DNA of 64,000 nt. Origin: Brevundimonas sp. GTDB taxonomy: Bacteria; Pseudomonadota; Alphaproteobacteria; Caulobacterales; Caulobacteraceae. Shown here in pieces: positions 24,070 to 36,614 of the stretch (position 1 is the stretch's first letter; the number at the start of each line of letters is the position of its first letter). The notes beneath the pieces are model-generated. The model ran no database searches and was not told the origin of the DNA. It saw only the letters and a list, made by a program, of their open reading frames with translations. The translations under genes were made by a program, and so were the position numbers. The stretch spans positions 1-64,000 of the forward strand of contig NZ_JACESB010000004.1 in assembly GCF_013912005.1 (NCBI RefSeq), written 5' to 3'.

Positions 24070-26919
24070 ATGCGTCTTCGCCTCGTCTCCGCCGCCGCCC
24101 TCCTCGCCGCCCTGGCCCCGGTCTCCGCCGCCCTGGCGCTCGAAGCCCCCGCGACGGGGGGCGCCGCCATCACGGCGATCGCTGCGCCGGTCCAGGATCT
24201 GCAGCCCGCGTCGGTGGCCGATCTGGTGGCGCAGGTCGACATCCCCTGGTCCCGCTTCACCCTCGACAACGGCCTCACCGTGCTGGTCCACGAGGACCGC
24301 AAGGCCCCGGTGGTGGCGGTGTCCATCTGGTACAATGTCGGCTCCAAGGACGAGCCGGCCGGCTCGACGGGCTTCGCCCACCTGTTCGAGCACCTCATGT
24401 TCGGCGGCTCCGAGAACTCGCCGACCAGCCACATCCAGGCCATGCGCGGCGCCGGCGCCACCAGCCTGAACGGCACCACCTGGTTCGACCGGACCAACTA
24501 CTTCCAGACCGTGCCGACCCCGGCGCTGGAACAGACCCTGTTCCTCGAGAGCGACCGCATGGGTTACCTGCTGGGCCAGGTGGGCCAGGAGGTTCTCGAC
24601 CTGCAGCGGGGCGTGGTCCAGAACGAGAAGCGCCAGGGCGACAACCAGCCCTACGGCCTCGTCGAATACGCCCAGCTCGAGGCGCTCTTCCCCGAGGGCC
24701 ACCCGTACCGCCACTCGACCATCGGCTCGATGGCCGACCTCGACGCGGCCAGCCTCGAGACCGTGCGCAACTGGTTCCGCGACAACTACGGCCCGAACAA
24801 CGCGGTGCTGGTGCTCTCGGGCGACATCGATGCGGCGACCGCCCGCACCCTCACCGAGCGCTACTTCGGCTCGATCCCGCGCGGTCCGGTGAACACCCCC
24901 GCCGAAGCCGACGTCCCGACCCTGGACGCGCCCCTGCGCGAGACGATGCACGACCGCGTCGCCAACGTCCGCCTGATGCGCAGCTGGGCCGTCCCCGGCC
25001 TGCTGGATCCGGAGTCCGTCCCGCTCTCGGTCGGCGCTTCCATCCTCGGCGGCCTCGCCAGCTCGCGCCTCGACAACGAGCTGGTGCGCGGCGACCAGAG
25101 CGCCGTGTCCGTCAGCACCTCGATGATGCCCTTCCACCGCGTCGGCATGTTCGAGATCACGGTCAACGTGAAGCCGGGGCAGGACCCGGCGGCGGTCGAG
25201 GCCCGGCTGGATCAGATCCTCAACGACCTGATCGCCAACGGACCCACCGAGGAGGAGGTCTCGCGCGTCGCCACCAACTACGCCTCGCGCACCATCCAGA
25301 GCCTCGAGCAGGTCAACGGCAAGGCCTCGGTGCTGGCCGAGGGCCAGCTCTATGCCGGCGATCCCGACCACTACAAGCGCGAGCTGGAGGCCTACGCCAG
25401 CGTCACCCCGGCCCAGGTCCGGGCGGCGCTGCAGAAGTGGCTGACCCGCCCCGCCTACACCCTGATCGTCGAGCCCGGCGAGCGCGAAGCCTATGAGGAA
25501 GCCGCGGCCTCGCCGTCCGGCGCGGCGCCGGTCGAGGCCGCGCCGATCCAGCGTGTCGCCCGCGATCCGATGCCGACCATCGGCGCGGTGGCCGACCTCG
25601 ACTTCCCGACCATCGAGCGCGCACGCCTGTCGAACGGCGTCGAGGTGGTCTACGCCCAGAGCGACACCGTGCCGGTGACCCGCGTGGCCGTGGAGTTCGA
25701 CGCCGGCTTCGCCGCCGACCGCACTGACCGTCTCGGCGCCCACAGCCTGATGCTCAACCTCATGGAGGAGGGCACCACGACGCGGAACGCCAACCAGCTG
25801 GCGGAAGAGGAGGAGGCCCTCGGCGCCTCGATCAACGTCGGCGCCTCGATGGACCGCTCCAGCGCCAGCCTGACCACGGTGACCACCAACCTGCGGCCGT
25901 CGCTGGCCCTGCTGGCCGACGTGGTGCGCAATCCGGCCTTCGCCCCGGCGGAGATCGAACGGGTCCGCGCCCAGCGCCTGTCGACCATCGCCAACGAGCG
26001 CACCTCGCCGGGAGCCATCGCCGCCCGCGCCCTGCCGCCCCTGCTGTACGGCCCGGAGAGCCCGTACGGCCGTCCGCTGTCGGGCAACGGCGATGAGGCC
26101 AGCATCGGCGCCCTGACCCGCGACGACATCCTGGCCGAGCACCGGACCTGGATCCGGCCCGACAACGCCACGGTCTTCGTCGTCTCCGACCTGCCCCTGT
26201 CAGAGGTGACGGCGGAGCTGAACCGGGCCTTCGGAGACTGGGCGGCGCCGTCCGCGCCGCGCGGGACCAAGACCTTCGGTCCGGCGATCCCGGCCGGCCA
26301 GAGCCGCATCGTCCTGATCGACCGTCCGCAGTCGCCGCAGTCGCTGATCTACGGCGGCGTGCTGCTGCCGATGTCGGGCACCGACGACCTGCTGACCCTG
26401 AACACGGCCAACACCGTGCTGGGCACCGACTTCCTGTCGCGGATCAACGCCGACCTGCGCGAGACCAAGGGCTGGTCCTACGGGGTGCGCGGCATGGTCA
26501 ACCAGCTGGAGCACCAGACGCCCTACTTCATCTCGGCCCCGGTGCAGGCCAACCGCACCGGCGAGTCGATCGCCGCCCTGCTGGAGCAGTACAACGCCTT
26601 CCTCACCGACCGCGGCGTGACGCCGGAGGAACTGGAGCGGACCGTCAACGGCAACACCCGTTCGCTGGCCGGCGGCTTCGAAACCTCGTTCCAGCTGTTG
26701 AACGCCCTGCGCGGCAACGCCCTCTACCAGCGCCCGGACGACTACTACGAGACCGTCGCCAGCCGCACGCGCGCCCTGACCGCCGCCGACCTGGACAGCG
26801 CCGCCCGCGCCGCCATCAACCCGGGCGGCATCATCTGGGTGGTGGTCGGCGACGCTGACGTGGTCCGTCCGCAGCTCGACGCCCTCGGCCTGCCGGTCGA
26901 GGTCCGCGAGGCCGAGTGA
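24070..26919 (+). CDS. Exported M16-family zinc metallopeptidase
   Basis: Periplasmic insulinase/pitrilysin-type peptidase, 949 aa, two M16 halves in tandem. I choose ATG 24070 because it gives a signal peptide (MRLRLVSAAALLAALAPVSA, cleaved near ALA); the open frame extends upstream without a leader. The first half has the inverted zinc motif HLFEH at residues 104-108 in GSTGFAHLFEHLMFGG, with the further Glu ligand in VVQNEKRQGDNQPYG. The second half (about 500-949: LSNGVEVVYAQSDTVPVTRV, HSLMLNLMEEGTTTRNANQL) lacks the zinc motif and acts as the closing half-shell in this family. It degrades short or unfolded peptides. Its precise substrates are unknown. Confidence 0.9.
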   Translation: MRLRLVSAAALLAALAPVSAALALEAPATGGAAITAIAAPVQDLQPASVADLVAQVDIPWSRFTLDNGLTVLVHEDRKAPVVAVSIWYNVGSKDEPAGSTGFAHLFEHLMFGGSENSPTSHIQAMRGAGATSLNGTTWFDRTNYFQTVPTPALEQTLFLESDRMGYLLGQVGQEVLDLQRGVVQNEKRQGDNQPYGLVEYAQLEALFPEGHPYRHSTIGSMADLDAASLETVRNWFRDNYGPNNAVLVLSGDIDAATARTLTERYFGSIPRGPVNTPAEADVPTLDAPLRETMHDRVANVRLMRSWAVPGLLDPESVPLSVGASILGGLASSRLDNELVRGDQSAVSVSTSMMPFHRVGMFEITVNVKPGQDPAAVEARLDQILNDLIANGPTEEEVSRVATNYASRTIQSLEQVNGKASVLAEGQLYAGDPDHYKRELEAYASVTPAQVRAALQKWLTRPAYTLIVEPGEREAYEEAAASPSGAAPVEAAPIQRVARDPMPTIGAVADLDFPTIERARLSNGVEVVYAQSDTVPVTRVAVEFDAGFAADRTDRLGAHSLMLNLMEEGTTTRNANQLAEEEEALGASINVGASMDRSSASLTTVTTNLRPSLALLADVVRNPAFAPAEIERVRAQRLSTIANERTSPGAIAARALPPLLYGPESPYGRPLSGNGDEASIGALTRDDILAEHRTWIRPDNATVFVVSDLPLSEVTAELNRAFGDWAAPSAPRGTKTFGPAIPAGQSRIVLIDRPQSPQSLIYGGVLLPMSGTDDLLTLNTANTVLGTDFLSRINADLRETKGWSYGVRGMVNQLEHQTPYFISAPVQANRTGESIAALLEQYNAFLTDRGVTPEELERTVNGNTRSLAGGFETSFQLLNALRGNALYQRPDDYYETVASRTRALTAADLDSAARAAINPGGIIWVVVGDADVVRPQLDALGLPVEVREAE

Positions 26920-27013
26920 CCCGGCGGCCGGTCCGGCCGTCGACCTGATCCCCGGCCCGTCGCCTCGCGACGGCGGGCCGGCCCATCTTCCAGAAGCCTC
27001 GGGGGCTTTCCGT

Positions 27014-30316
<3,303 letters not shown>

Positions 30317-30328
30317 GCCTGCCGTCGC

Positions 30329-30637
30329 CTAGTGTCCGGTGAGGGCGGGCAGCGCCTGCCAGGTCATCGCCACCACGGCGACGGCGAAGCCCAGGGCGGC
30401 GAGGTCGCGGCGGAAGCGCTGCGCCTCGTCCTCCGCCGTGCGCCGGCGAACGAAGGCGACCCAGCCCAGCCCCGCGCCCGCCAGCACGCACAGGCCGCTG
30501 AAGCCGAGGGCGAGGCCGCGCCACAACGGATCGTCGGCCTCGGCGACCACGTCGCCGACGCTGGAGATGGCGTAGACGCCCGCGAAGTGCACGCCCCACA
30601 GGGTCAGCCCGCCCAGCATCCACGCCCAGGCCCTCAT
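30329..30637 (-). CDS. Small three-pass membrane protein of the oxidase operon
   Basis: 102 aa with three hydrophobic segments (MLGGLTLWGVHFAGVYAI, LALGFSGLCVLAGAGLGWVA, LAALGFAVAVVAMTWQALPA) and a charged loop (RRRTAEDEAQRFRRD). Its ATG overlaps the oxidase stop (ATGA), so it is translated with the oxidase and is likely an accessory or small structural subunit. No family is recognised with confidence. It converges on the amidohydrolase gene with a 12-base gap. Confidence 0.75.
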   Translation of the reverse strand: MRAWAWMLGGLTLWGVHFAGVYAISSVGDVVAEADDPLWRGLALGFSGLCVLAGAGLGWVAFVRRRTAEDEAQRFRRDLAALGFAVAVVAMTWQALPALTGH

Positions 30638-33177
30638 CCGGCGGCTCCGGGGAACAGCCGGACCAGCAGGGCGGCGATCGCCCCCTGCCCCGCCGTGAAC
30701 ACCAGGAACAGGGCGATCAGGTCGAAGGTGGTCGGCCGCGCCGCCTCCACCTGTCGGCCCAGCCACCGCGCCAGCGCGTACAGGGCCATCAGCCCGGTCG
30801 TGGCCACGAACATCCCCTGCCAGGCCAGCAGGGCGAACACCGTCGCCCCCTGGGTGTTGGCCGAGGCCTTGAGCCCGGTCGCCGTCCAGCTGTCCAGATC
30901 GATCCACCAGCCGGCCGCGGCCGCGGCGACGGCCGCGACCATGGCGAGGGTGGCGATCGCCGGGGTGCGGGGCCGGTCCAGCCTGAGGATGCGGCAGGCG
31001 CCCCACGCCAGCCCCGCCGCCGCGGCATAGGCGGCGATGACGGCCGCCAGCGAGGGCAGCCCCGGCGGCGGCGCCCACAGTCCGGGGTTGCGGCTCCACA
31101 GGAAGACGTAGCTGAAGCCCAGCAGCGCCCCGACCATGCCGGCGACGATCAGCAGGATCACCATCGCCCACCAGCCGTGGCTCGACGGGCCGCTGACGTA
31201 GGTCGGCACGCGGATGCCGGCGCCGATATCCACGGTCGGTTCGACGCGCGGGCGGTCCAGGGTCCAGCACCAGGCCAGCACGCAGTAGACCGCCAGCACC
31301 CCCGACACGACGGAGGGCCAGTACGCCTGCACGGTCAGCAGCAGGAAGAAGCCGGCGGTGAACACCGCCGCCCACACGTGCCAGCCCGACGGGGTCGGCA
31401 TCCGCTGCAGGTACTGGGGCTCGGCGTTCAGGGTGGAGGTCACCAGCGTCTCGCGCTCCCCCGTGGCCGTGTTCGGCAGGAAGTAGCGCCCGGCGACCAC
31501 GTCCCGGATCAGGTTCTTCTGGTCCCAGAGCGGATACAGGCTGCGGACCACGGGGATCGAGCGCACCGAGTAGCGGCCGGTCGGGATCCACTCCATCCCC
31601 GGCCCGCCCCAGACGTCGCCCGCCTCGCGCGCCCCGAACGGACGGAAGTTGCGGACCATGTCCACGATCCACAGCAGCACCGCGGCGGCGAACAGGAAGG
31701 AACCCGCGGTCGAGAGCAGGTTCGGCCACTCCCAGCCCCGGTCCGGCAGATAGGTGTAGACCCGCCGCGGCATGCCCATCAGCCCGGTCAGGTGCATCGG
31801 CAGGAAGGTCAGGTGCATGCCGGCGAACATCAGCCAGAACACCCATTTGCCGAGCCGTTCGCTGAGCGGCCGCGCCGAGCTCATCGGCAGCCAGTAGTAG
31901 ATGGCCGCGAACAGGGGGAAGACCATGCCGCCGATCAGCACATAGTGCAGGTGGGCGACGATGAAGTAGCTGTCGTGGGCCTGCCAGTCGAACGGCACCA
32001 TGGCCACCATCACCCCGGTCAGGCCGCCCATGGTGAAGATGACCAGGGCCCCGAGCACGAACAGGCCCGGCGTCGTGAACCGCATCCGGCCGGAGGCGAC
32101 CGTGGCGATCCAGGCGAACACCTGCACCCCGGCCGGGATCGACACCGCCATCGACGCCGCCGAGAAGTAGCTGGTCGAGATGGTCGGCATGCCGGTGGTG
32201 AACATGTGGTGGGCCCACACGCCGAAGCTGATGAAGCCGGTGGCCAGCATGGCCAGCACCACCAGCCGGTAGCCGACCAGCGGGGCGCGGGCCATGGCCG
32301 GGATGATGGTCGACATCGCGCCCGCCGCCGGCAGGAAGATGATGTAGACCTCCGGGTGGCCGAAGAACCAGAACAGGTGCTGCCACAGCAGGGGATCGCC
32401 CCCCTTGAGGGCGTCGAAGAACGGCCAGCCCAGCGCCCGCTCGATCTCCAGCAGCAGGGTCGACAGGATGATCGAGGGGAAGGCGATGATGATCATCCCC
32501 GCGAAGATCAGCATCGCCCAGGCGAAGATCGGCAGCTTGTCCAGGGTCATGCCGGGCGCGCGGTTGCGCAGCACCCCGACGATGATCTCGATCGCCCCGG
32601 CGATGGCCGAGATCTCGATGAAGCCGATGCCCAGCAGCCAGAAGTCGGCGTTGATCCCCGGCGACCAGGTGGTCGAGGTCAGCGGCGGGTACATGAACCA
32701 GCCGCCGTCCGGCGCGAGACCGAAGAACAGCGACGAGAAGAAGGCCAGGCCGCCGATCAGATAGGCCCAGAAGGCGTAGGCGCTGAGCCTCGGGAACGGC
32801 AGGTCGCGCGCGCCCAGCATCTGCGGCAGCAGCAGGACGCCCAGCGCCTCCACCGCCGGCACGGCGAAGAGGAACATCATCATCGTGCCGTGCACGGTGA
32901 AGAACTGGTTGTAGGTCTCCTGCGGCAGGAAGCCGTTCATCGGCACGGCCAGCTGGGTGCGCATCAGCACCGCCAGCGACCCGGCCAGCACGAAGAACAG
33001 CATGGCCGCGCCGACGTAGTAGACCCCGACGTAGTTGTTGTTGATGGCGGTGATCCACTGCCAGCCCTTCGGGCCGCACCAGACCTGCTCCAGCGCCTCC
33101 AGCTCGCCCTCCGGCCGCGGCTCCCGGGTGGGGAACCGCTCGTACAGGGCCGGATCGAATCCGGTCTCGCTCTTCAT
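30634..33177 (-). CDS. ctaD: Cytochrome c oxidase subunit I fused to subunit III (caa3-type)
   Basis: Core of a proton-pumping haem-copper oxidase, 847 aa. Residues about 40-570 are subunit I: twelve membrane segments, WFFGHPEVYIIFLPA (CuB His, proton-channel Glu and cross-linked Tyr), AHHMFTTGMP (CuB His pair) and DSYFIVAHLHYVLIGG (haem ligands). The HPEVY motif marks a type A1 oxidase. The C-terminal about 280 residues form a subunit III-like bundle (WHVWAAVFTAGFFLLLTVQA, HGWWAMVILLIVAGMVGALL), as in CtaD/CtaE fusions of caa3 enzymes. It overlaps ctaC and the small membrane protein by ATGA. Confidence 0.93.
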   Translation of the reverse strand: MKSETGFDPALYERFPTREPRPEGELEALEQVWCGPKGWQWITAINNNYVGVYYVGAAMLFFVLAGSLAVLMRTQLAVPMNGFLPQETYNQFFTVHGTMMMFLFAVPAVEALGVLLLPQMLGARDLPFPRLSAYAFWAYLIGGLAFFSSLFFGLAPDGGWFMYPPLTSTTWSPGINADFWLLGIGFIEISAIAGAIEIIVGVLRNRAPGMTLDKLPIFAWAMLIFAGMIIIAFPSIILSTLLLEIERALGWPFFDALKGGDPLLWQHLFWFFGHPEVYIIFLPAAGAMSTIIPAMARAPLVGYRLVVLAMLATGFISFGVWAHHMFTTGMPTISTSYFSAASMAVSIPAGVQVFAWIATVASGRMRFTTPGLFVLGALVIFTMGGLTGVMVAMVPFDWQAHDSYFIVAHLHYVLIGGMVFPLFAAIYYWLPMSSARPLSERLGKWVFWLMFAGMHLTFLPMHLTGLMGMPRRVYTYLPDRGWEWPNLLSTAGSFLFAAAVLLWIVDMVRNFRPFGAREAGDVWGGPGMEWIPTGRYSVRSIPVVRSLYPLWDQKNLIRDVVAGRYFLPNTATGERETLVTSTLNAEPQYLQRMPTPSGWHVWAAVFTAGFFLLLTVQAYWPSVVSGVLAVYCVLAWCWTLDRPRVEPTVDIGAGIRVPTYVSGPSSHGWWAMVILLIVAGMVGALLGFSYVFLWSRNPGLWAPPPGLPSLAAVIAAYAAAAGLAWGACRILRLDRPRTPAIATLAMVAAVAAAAAGWWIDLDSWTATGLKASANTQGATVFALLAWQGMFVATTGLMALYALARWLGRQVEAARPTTFDLIALFLVFTAGQGAIAALLVRLFPGAAG

Positions 33178-34130
33178 TCGAGGCTCTCGAGCCAGGCGGA
33201 GACCTCACGCAGCTCCCGGCCCGTCAGCACCGGATAGGCCGGCATGCGGTTGCCGGGCTTGATCGACTGGCTGTCGGCGATCCAGCCGGCCAGCGTCCCC
33301 TGGTTGTTGGGCAGGATGCCCGCGCCCAGCGTGCGCCGGGCCCCGACATGACTGAGGTCCGGACCCGCCAGGCCGTTGAACGCCGTGCCCGCGACGGTGT
33401 GGCAGGCGCCGCAGCCGGCCCGGGCGAAGACGGCCGCCCCCGGGTGGGCCGCCGCGGCCGCCGGAGCGGGGGCCGCGCGCCGGCTCCGCCAGGCGGCGAA
33501 GTCCGCCGGCTCATGCGCCACCACCACCAGGCCCATCAGGGCGTGCGGGCCGCCGCAGTACTCGGCGCACTGGCCGCCGTAGGCGCCCGGCGCATCCGCC
33601 TGGATGCGCATCAGGTTGCGGCGGCCCGGGATCATGTCGACCTTGCCGCTCAGCCGCGGGACCCAGAGGCTGTGAATGACATCGGCGGACTCCAGCTCCA
33701 GCACCACCGGCCGCCCGACCGGGATGTGGATCTCGTTGGCGTCCTGCAGCGCCTCGCGCCCGTCCGGGTCCAGATAGGCGACGCGCCACCACCACATCTC
33801 GCCGGTCACGCGGATGCGCATCTCGTCGGGGCGCGGCTCGTCGGTCAGGCGGCCTGTCAGGCTCAGCCCGTAGACCAGCAGGGCGCTCAGCACGACCACC
33901 GGGAAGGCGAGACCGCCGATCCAGATCAGCCGCTCGCCGCCCAGCCGCGCACGCCAGCGCCGCGGTCCGAACAGGGCGACGCCCAGGGCCACGAGCACGA
34001 GGAACAGCACGATCCCGGCCATGCCGAACAGCACCCACGCCAGCACGTGCAGCGGATCTGCGAAGGGGCCGGCGGGGTCCATCGTCGGCGGCGGCCATCC
34101 GGCCATGCTGCGGGGGGTGGAGGCGGTCAT
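33174..34130 (-). CDS. ctaC: Cytochrome c oxidase subunit II with fused cytochrome c
   Basis: 318 aa membrane subunit that receives electrons. Two membrane helices (about 28-52 and 68-90) precede the cupredoxin domain: GEMWWWRVAYLD, HSLWVPRLSGKVDMIPGRRN and the binuclear CuA site QCAEYCGGPHALM (Cys, Cys, His, Met). A Pro/Ala linker leads to a C-terminal cytochrome c domain with CGACHTVAG and the axial Met in GNRMPAYPVL. The fused haem domain defines a caa3-type oxidase. It overlaps cytochrome c upstream and ctaD downstream by ATGA. Confidence 0.93.
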   Translation of the reverse strand: MTASTPRSMAGWPPPTMDPAGPFADPLHVLAWVLFGMAGIVLFLVLVALGVALFGPRRWRARLGGERLIWIGGLAFPVVVLSALLVYGLSLTGRLTDEPRPDEMRIRVTGEMWWWRVAYLDPDGREALQDANEIHIPVGRPVVLELESADVIHSLWVPRLSGKVDMIPGRRNLMRIQADAPGAYGGQCAEYCGGPHALMGLVVVAHEPADFAAWRSRRAAPAPAAAAAHPGAAVFARAGCGACHTVAGTAFNGLAGPDLSHVGARRTLGAGILPNNQGTLAGWIADSQSIKPGNRMPAYPVLTGRELREVSAWLESLE

Positions 34131-34486
34131 TCGAGCGTGTACAGCCAGGCGGCGACGTCGCGCGCCTCGGCTTCCGTCAAGGGCGCCGGCGGCATGCCGG
34201 TTTCGGGGGCCATGGACGGCGCGTCGCGCACCCAGCGCGCCAGCAGGTCAGGCTGGTTGGGGAACCGTCCGGCGATCAGCGGGCGGCCGCCGAAGCCCTC
34301 CAGCGGCGGGCCCGCCGCGCCGGCGGGCCAGGCGACTCCCGGAAGGTCGTGGCAGGCGGCGCACCCGGCGCGCTCGGCCAGGGCGAAGCCGCGCGCGGAG
34401 TCCGCCCCGGCGATCTCGCGGGGTCCGCCGCCCTTGTCCGCGCAGGCGGCGGTCAGCAACGCCAGCACCATGGCCCGCCTCCTCAC
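34127..34486 (-). CDS. Small c-type cytochrome lipoprotein
   Basis: About 119 aa from GTG 34486, which gives a basic n-region (RRRA) before LALLTAAC, a lipobox, so the mature protein starts at Cys. ATG 34471 has a better ribosome site (AGGAGG six bases upstream) but leaves no charged n-region; either is possible. One haem site, CAACHDLPG, and an axial-Met candidate in ETGMPPAPLTE, then the closing helix ARDVAAWLYTLE. It is probably an electron carrier to the caa3 oxidase. First gene of the oxidase operon, coupled to ctaC by ATGA. Confidence 0.82.
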   Translation of the reverse strand: MRRRAMVLALLTAACADKGGGPREIAGADSARGFALAERAGCAACHDLPGVAWPAGAAGPPLEGFGGRPLIAGRFPNQPDLLARWVRDAPSMAPETGMPPAPLTEAEARDVAAWLYTLE

Positions 34487-34541
34487 GTCCGCTCGCACCC
34501 GTTCGCCGGCAAAGGTCCGCCCCGTTCCTGCTCGGGACCCT

Positions 34542-34593
34542 AACCCTCCGGCCAAGGTGACGGTTCCGGGAACCGCCAAGGTGGGCGGGTGTT
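34542..34593. promoter_or_regulatory. Back-to-back GGAAC-type promoters between divergent cytochrome genes
   Basis: A palindrome GGTTCCGGGAACC (34562-34574) supplies a -35-like GGAAC on each strand. Minus strand: GGAAC (34567-34563), 17 bases, GGTT (34545-34542), toward the oxidase operon. Plus strand: GGAAC (34569-34573), 16 bases, TGTT (34590-34593), toward the diheme cytochrome. Both fit GGAAC-N18/19-TT of general-stress ECF sigma factors. Confidence 0.45.
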
Positions 34594-34601
34594 CGATCCG
34601 C

Positions 34602-35330
34602 GTGCGCGCCCTGCTTCCAGCCGGAATCCTTCTCCTCGTCGCGGCCTGCGCCGAGCCGGAGACCCGCTCGACCGCAGCCTTCAGCGCCGACGGACAGGTC
34701 ATCGCCATGAGCGGCGGCGACGGCGGCCCGTCCAACGCCTGCTTCAGCTGCCACGGCCTCGACGGCATGGGCGACGGCGTCAGCACGCCCCGTCTCGCGG
34801 GACTGGACGCCGGCTATCTGCAGAAGCAGCTCGAGGACTACGCCGCGCGGCTGCGCGACGATCCGAGGATGTACGAGGCCGCCCGCTGGCTGGACGACGA
34901 CGACCGGCGCGCCGTCGCCGCCTGGTACGCCGGCCTGCCCACGCCGCCCCGCTCCGGATCCGCGGGCCCGGCCCCGGCGGTCTGGTTCGAGCCGCGCCCG
35001 GAGGCCGGCGGCGTGGCCTGCGCCGCCTGTCACGGCGAGCGCGGTCAGGGGGTGGGCGCCGGCAACCCCGCCGTGGCCGGTCAGCCGGCCGCCTACATCG
35101 TCCACCAGCTGCAGCGGTGGCAGGCCGGCAAGCGGCGCAACGATCCGCGCGGCGTTATGTCGGGCGCTGTCGCCGGCCTGTCAGACCCCGAAATCCGCGC
35201 CATAGCCGCCTGGCTCGAGCGCGCACCCACTGCTCCAGCGCCAGCCAGCGCCGCTGCCACCGCGTCCGCTTCGGCGGCAGCTGCGGCACGACCGGCAGCA
35301 TCCCGTGGACCACATCGTCCCGATCGATGA
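34602..35330 (+). CDS. Diheme cytochrome c4-like lipoprotein
   Basis: About 242 aa from GTG 34602; GTG 34581 is an in-frame alternative and neither has a strong ribosome site. The leader VRALLPAGILLLVAAC ends in a lipobox. Two cytochrome c domains follow, with CFSCHGLDGMGDG and CAACHGERGQGVG, each followed by a LxDYAxxLR or LQRWQAGKRRND helix as in cytochrome c4. The last domain closes with LSDPEIRAIAAWLE, then an Ala-rich tail. It transfers electrons in the periplasm, plausibly to the caa3 oxidase. Its 3' 176 bases overlap the convergent cytochrome b561 gene. Confidence 0.82.
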   Translation: MRALLPAGILLLVAACAEPETRSTAAFSADGQVIAMSGGDGGPSNACFSCHGLDGMGDGVSTPRLAGLDAGYLQKQLEDYAARLRDDPRMYEAARWLDDDDRRAVAAWYAGLPTPPRSGSAGPAPAVWFEPRPEAGGVACAACHGERGQGVGAGNPAVAGQPAAYIVHQLQRWQAGKRRNDPRGVMSGAVAGLSDPEIRAIAAWLERAPTAPAPASAAATASASAAAAARPAASRGPHRPDR

Positions 35331-35889
35331 AGTGGTGCTTCAGCGCCGCCCCGACGTGGATCGGGATCATCAGCAGGAGCGTCAGCACCAGTCCCCAGTG
35401 CGTCCACTCGGCCACCGCCTCCACCTGCCAGCGGGTCGCCAGGTCGAGGTTCTGCAGCGGCATCAGCGGCCACGGCACGAACCCGAGCAGGCTCAGATCC
35501 TCCTCCCGCGCGGTCGCCGAGATCATCGCCCAGCCGCTCAGCGGCAGGCCGAACAGGCAGGCGTAGAAGACGTAGTGCGTCATGTGCGCCGCCGCGCTCT
35601 CCCAGCCGGGCTTGTCAGCGTCGTTGATCGGCCCGGGCGCCAGTGTCCGCCACGCCCCCCGGCCCAGCGCCAGCACCAGCATCAGCACCCCGATCGCATA
35701 ATGCAGGTCGTGGGCCCCCACCTTCTCGCCGCCGACCGGCAGCCGTCCCATCCACCAGCCCCAGAACAGCTGGAAGATGACCAGGGCCGCCATGGTCCAG
35801 TGGAAGACGATGGCCACCGGCGAATAGCGGCCCTCGTCGTGGTGGCCCGCCGCCCATTCGAGGACGAGGCCGAACAGCCGGGCGATCAT
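35155..35889 (-). CDS. Cytochrome b561-family membrane protein
   Basis: 244 aa, four-helix dihaem cytochrome b. Membrane segments and candidate haem ligands: SPVAIVFHWTMAALVIFQLF (His), GAHDLHYAIGVLMLVLAL (His), HMTHYVFYACLFGLPLSGWA (His) and WTHWGLVLTLLLMIPIHVGA followed by LKHHFIDRDDVV (His). This is the b561/CybB pattern for quinol-linked electron transfer. A basic tail of about 40 residues (RTRWQRRWLALEQWVRARAR) lies in the part overlapping the cytochrome c4 gene. It starts inside the stop of ctaG (ATGA) and is last in the operon from the glucose dehydrogenase. Confidence 0.87.
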   Translation of the reverse strand: MIARLFGLVLEWAAGHHDEGRYSPVAIVFHWTMAALVIFQLFWGWWMGRLPVGGEKVGAHDLHYAIGVLMLVLALGRGAWRTLAPGPINDADKPGWESAAAHMTHYVFYACLFGLPLSGWAMISATAREEDLSLLGFVPWPLMPLQNLDLATRWQVEAVAEWTHWGLVLTLLLMIPIHVGAALKHHFIDRDDVVHGMLPVVPQLPPKRTRWQRRWLALEQWVRARARRLWRGFRGLTGRRQRPT

Positions 35890-36614
35890 GCCGCCCCGGC
35901 TCCGGCCCTCGCGTCGGGCCCGATCCAGCGGCCGAGCATCAACAGCGCCGCCGCCAGATAGACCGCCGCCGCCGGGGCCCACATGATCAGGCCGGCCGTC
36001 TGCTGGTCCTCCAGCGGCGTCAGCCCCCACGGCGTCGTGCTGGCGAAGTGCGGCGCATACAGAGGCTGGCCGGTAAAGGTCAGCAGCGCCCCCAGCAGAC
36101 CCATGGCGACCATGGCGATCAGCAGATGCGCCACCGCGGCCGGGACCGAGGCCCGCCGGACTCCGGCCCAGAACCACACGGCCGAGCCCAGCAGGCTGGC
36201 CTGCATCAGCCAGTAGGCCGCGTCGTGCGACAGGGCCCAGGCGTAGGCGCCCGGCGCGTGCCAGACCCAGAACACCGCCGCCTGCGCCGCCGTCGCCAGG
36301 GCGAGCGGCCCGACCCTGCGCGCCGGCAGGGCCCAGGCCAGAAGCGGGGCGGCGACCGCCACCAGCAGCACGTGGTGCACGGTGCGGGCGGCGAACAGGG
36401 CCGAGCTCAGCGCGCAGAGGGGCGAGACGAAGCTGACCGCCAGCACGCCTACGGCCGCCAGCCCCAGCGCCCGCTCGCGCCCGCGCGCCCGCCAGGCGAA
36501 CGCGCCCGCCGCGACCAGCAGGACCGCGATCAGCACCGGATCGAGGTTCCAGCGCCACTCGCCCCCGGCGGGGGCCGGGCCGCAGTACGGCAGCCAGACC
36601 GTCCCGACGCTCAT
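35886..36614 (-). CDS. ctaG: Cytochrome oxidase assembly factor, CtaG (caa3) family
   Basis: 242 aa membrane protein with about six or seven helices. Conserved features are an N-terminal WRWNLDPVLIAVLLVAAGAF, a periplasmic His region ARTVHHVLLVAVAAPLLAWA, FWVWHAPGAY and DQQTAGLIMWAPAAAVYLAA. The caa3_CtaG family helps build the copper centre of caa3 oxidases, which matches the oxidase operon 2 kb away. It is translated between glucose dehydrogenase and cytochrome b561, overlapping both by ATGA. Confidence 0.87.
   Translation of the reverse strand: MSVGTVWLPYCGPAPAGGEWRWNLDPVLIAVLLVAAGAFAWRARGRERALGLAAVGVLAVSFVSPLCALSSALFAARTVHHVLLVAVAAPLLAWALPARRVGPLALATAAQAAVFWVWHAPGAYAWALSHDAAYWLMQASLLGSAVWFWAGVRRASVPAAVAHLLIAMVAMGLLGALLTFTGQPLYAPHFASTTPWGLTPLEDQQTAGLIMWAPAAAVYLAAALLMLGRWIGPDARAGAGAA

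Noticed and set aside
26950-26981. Terminator between the M16 peptidase and the amidohydrolase
   Set aside because: A GC-rich stem with a three-base bulge exists, but no T-tract follows; the two genes may be co-transcribed.
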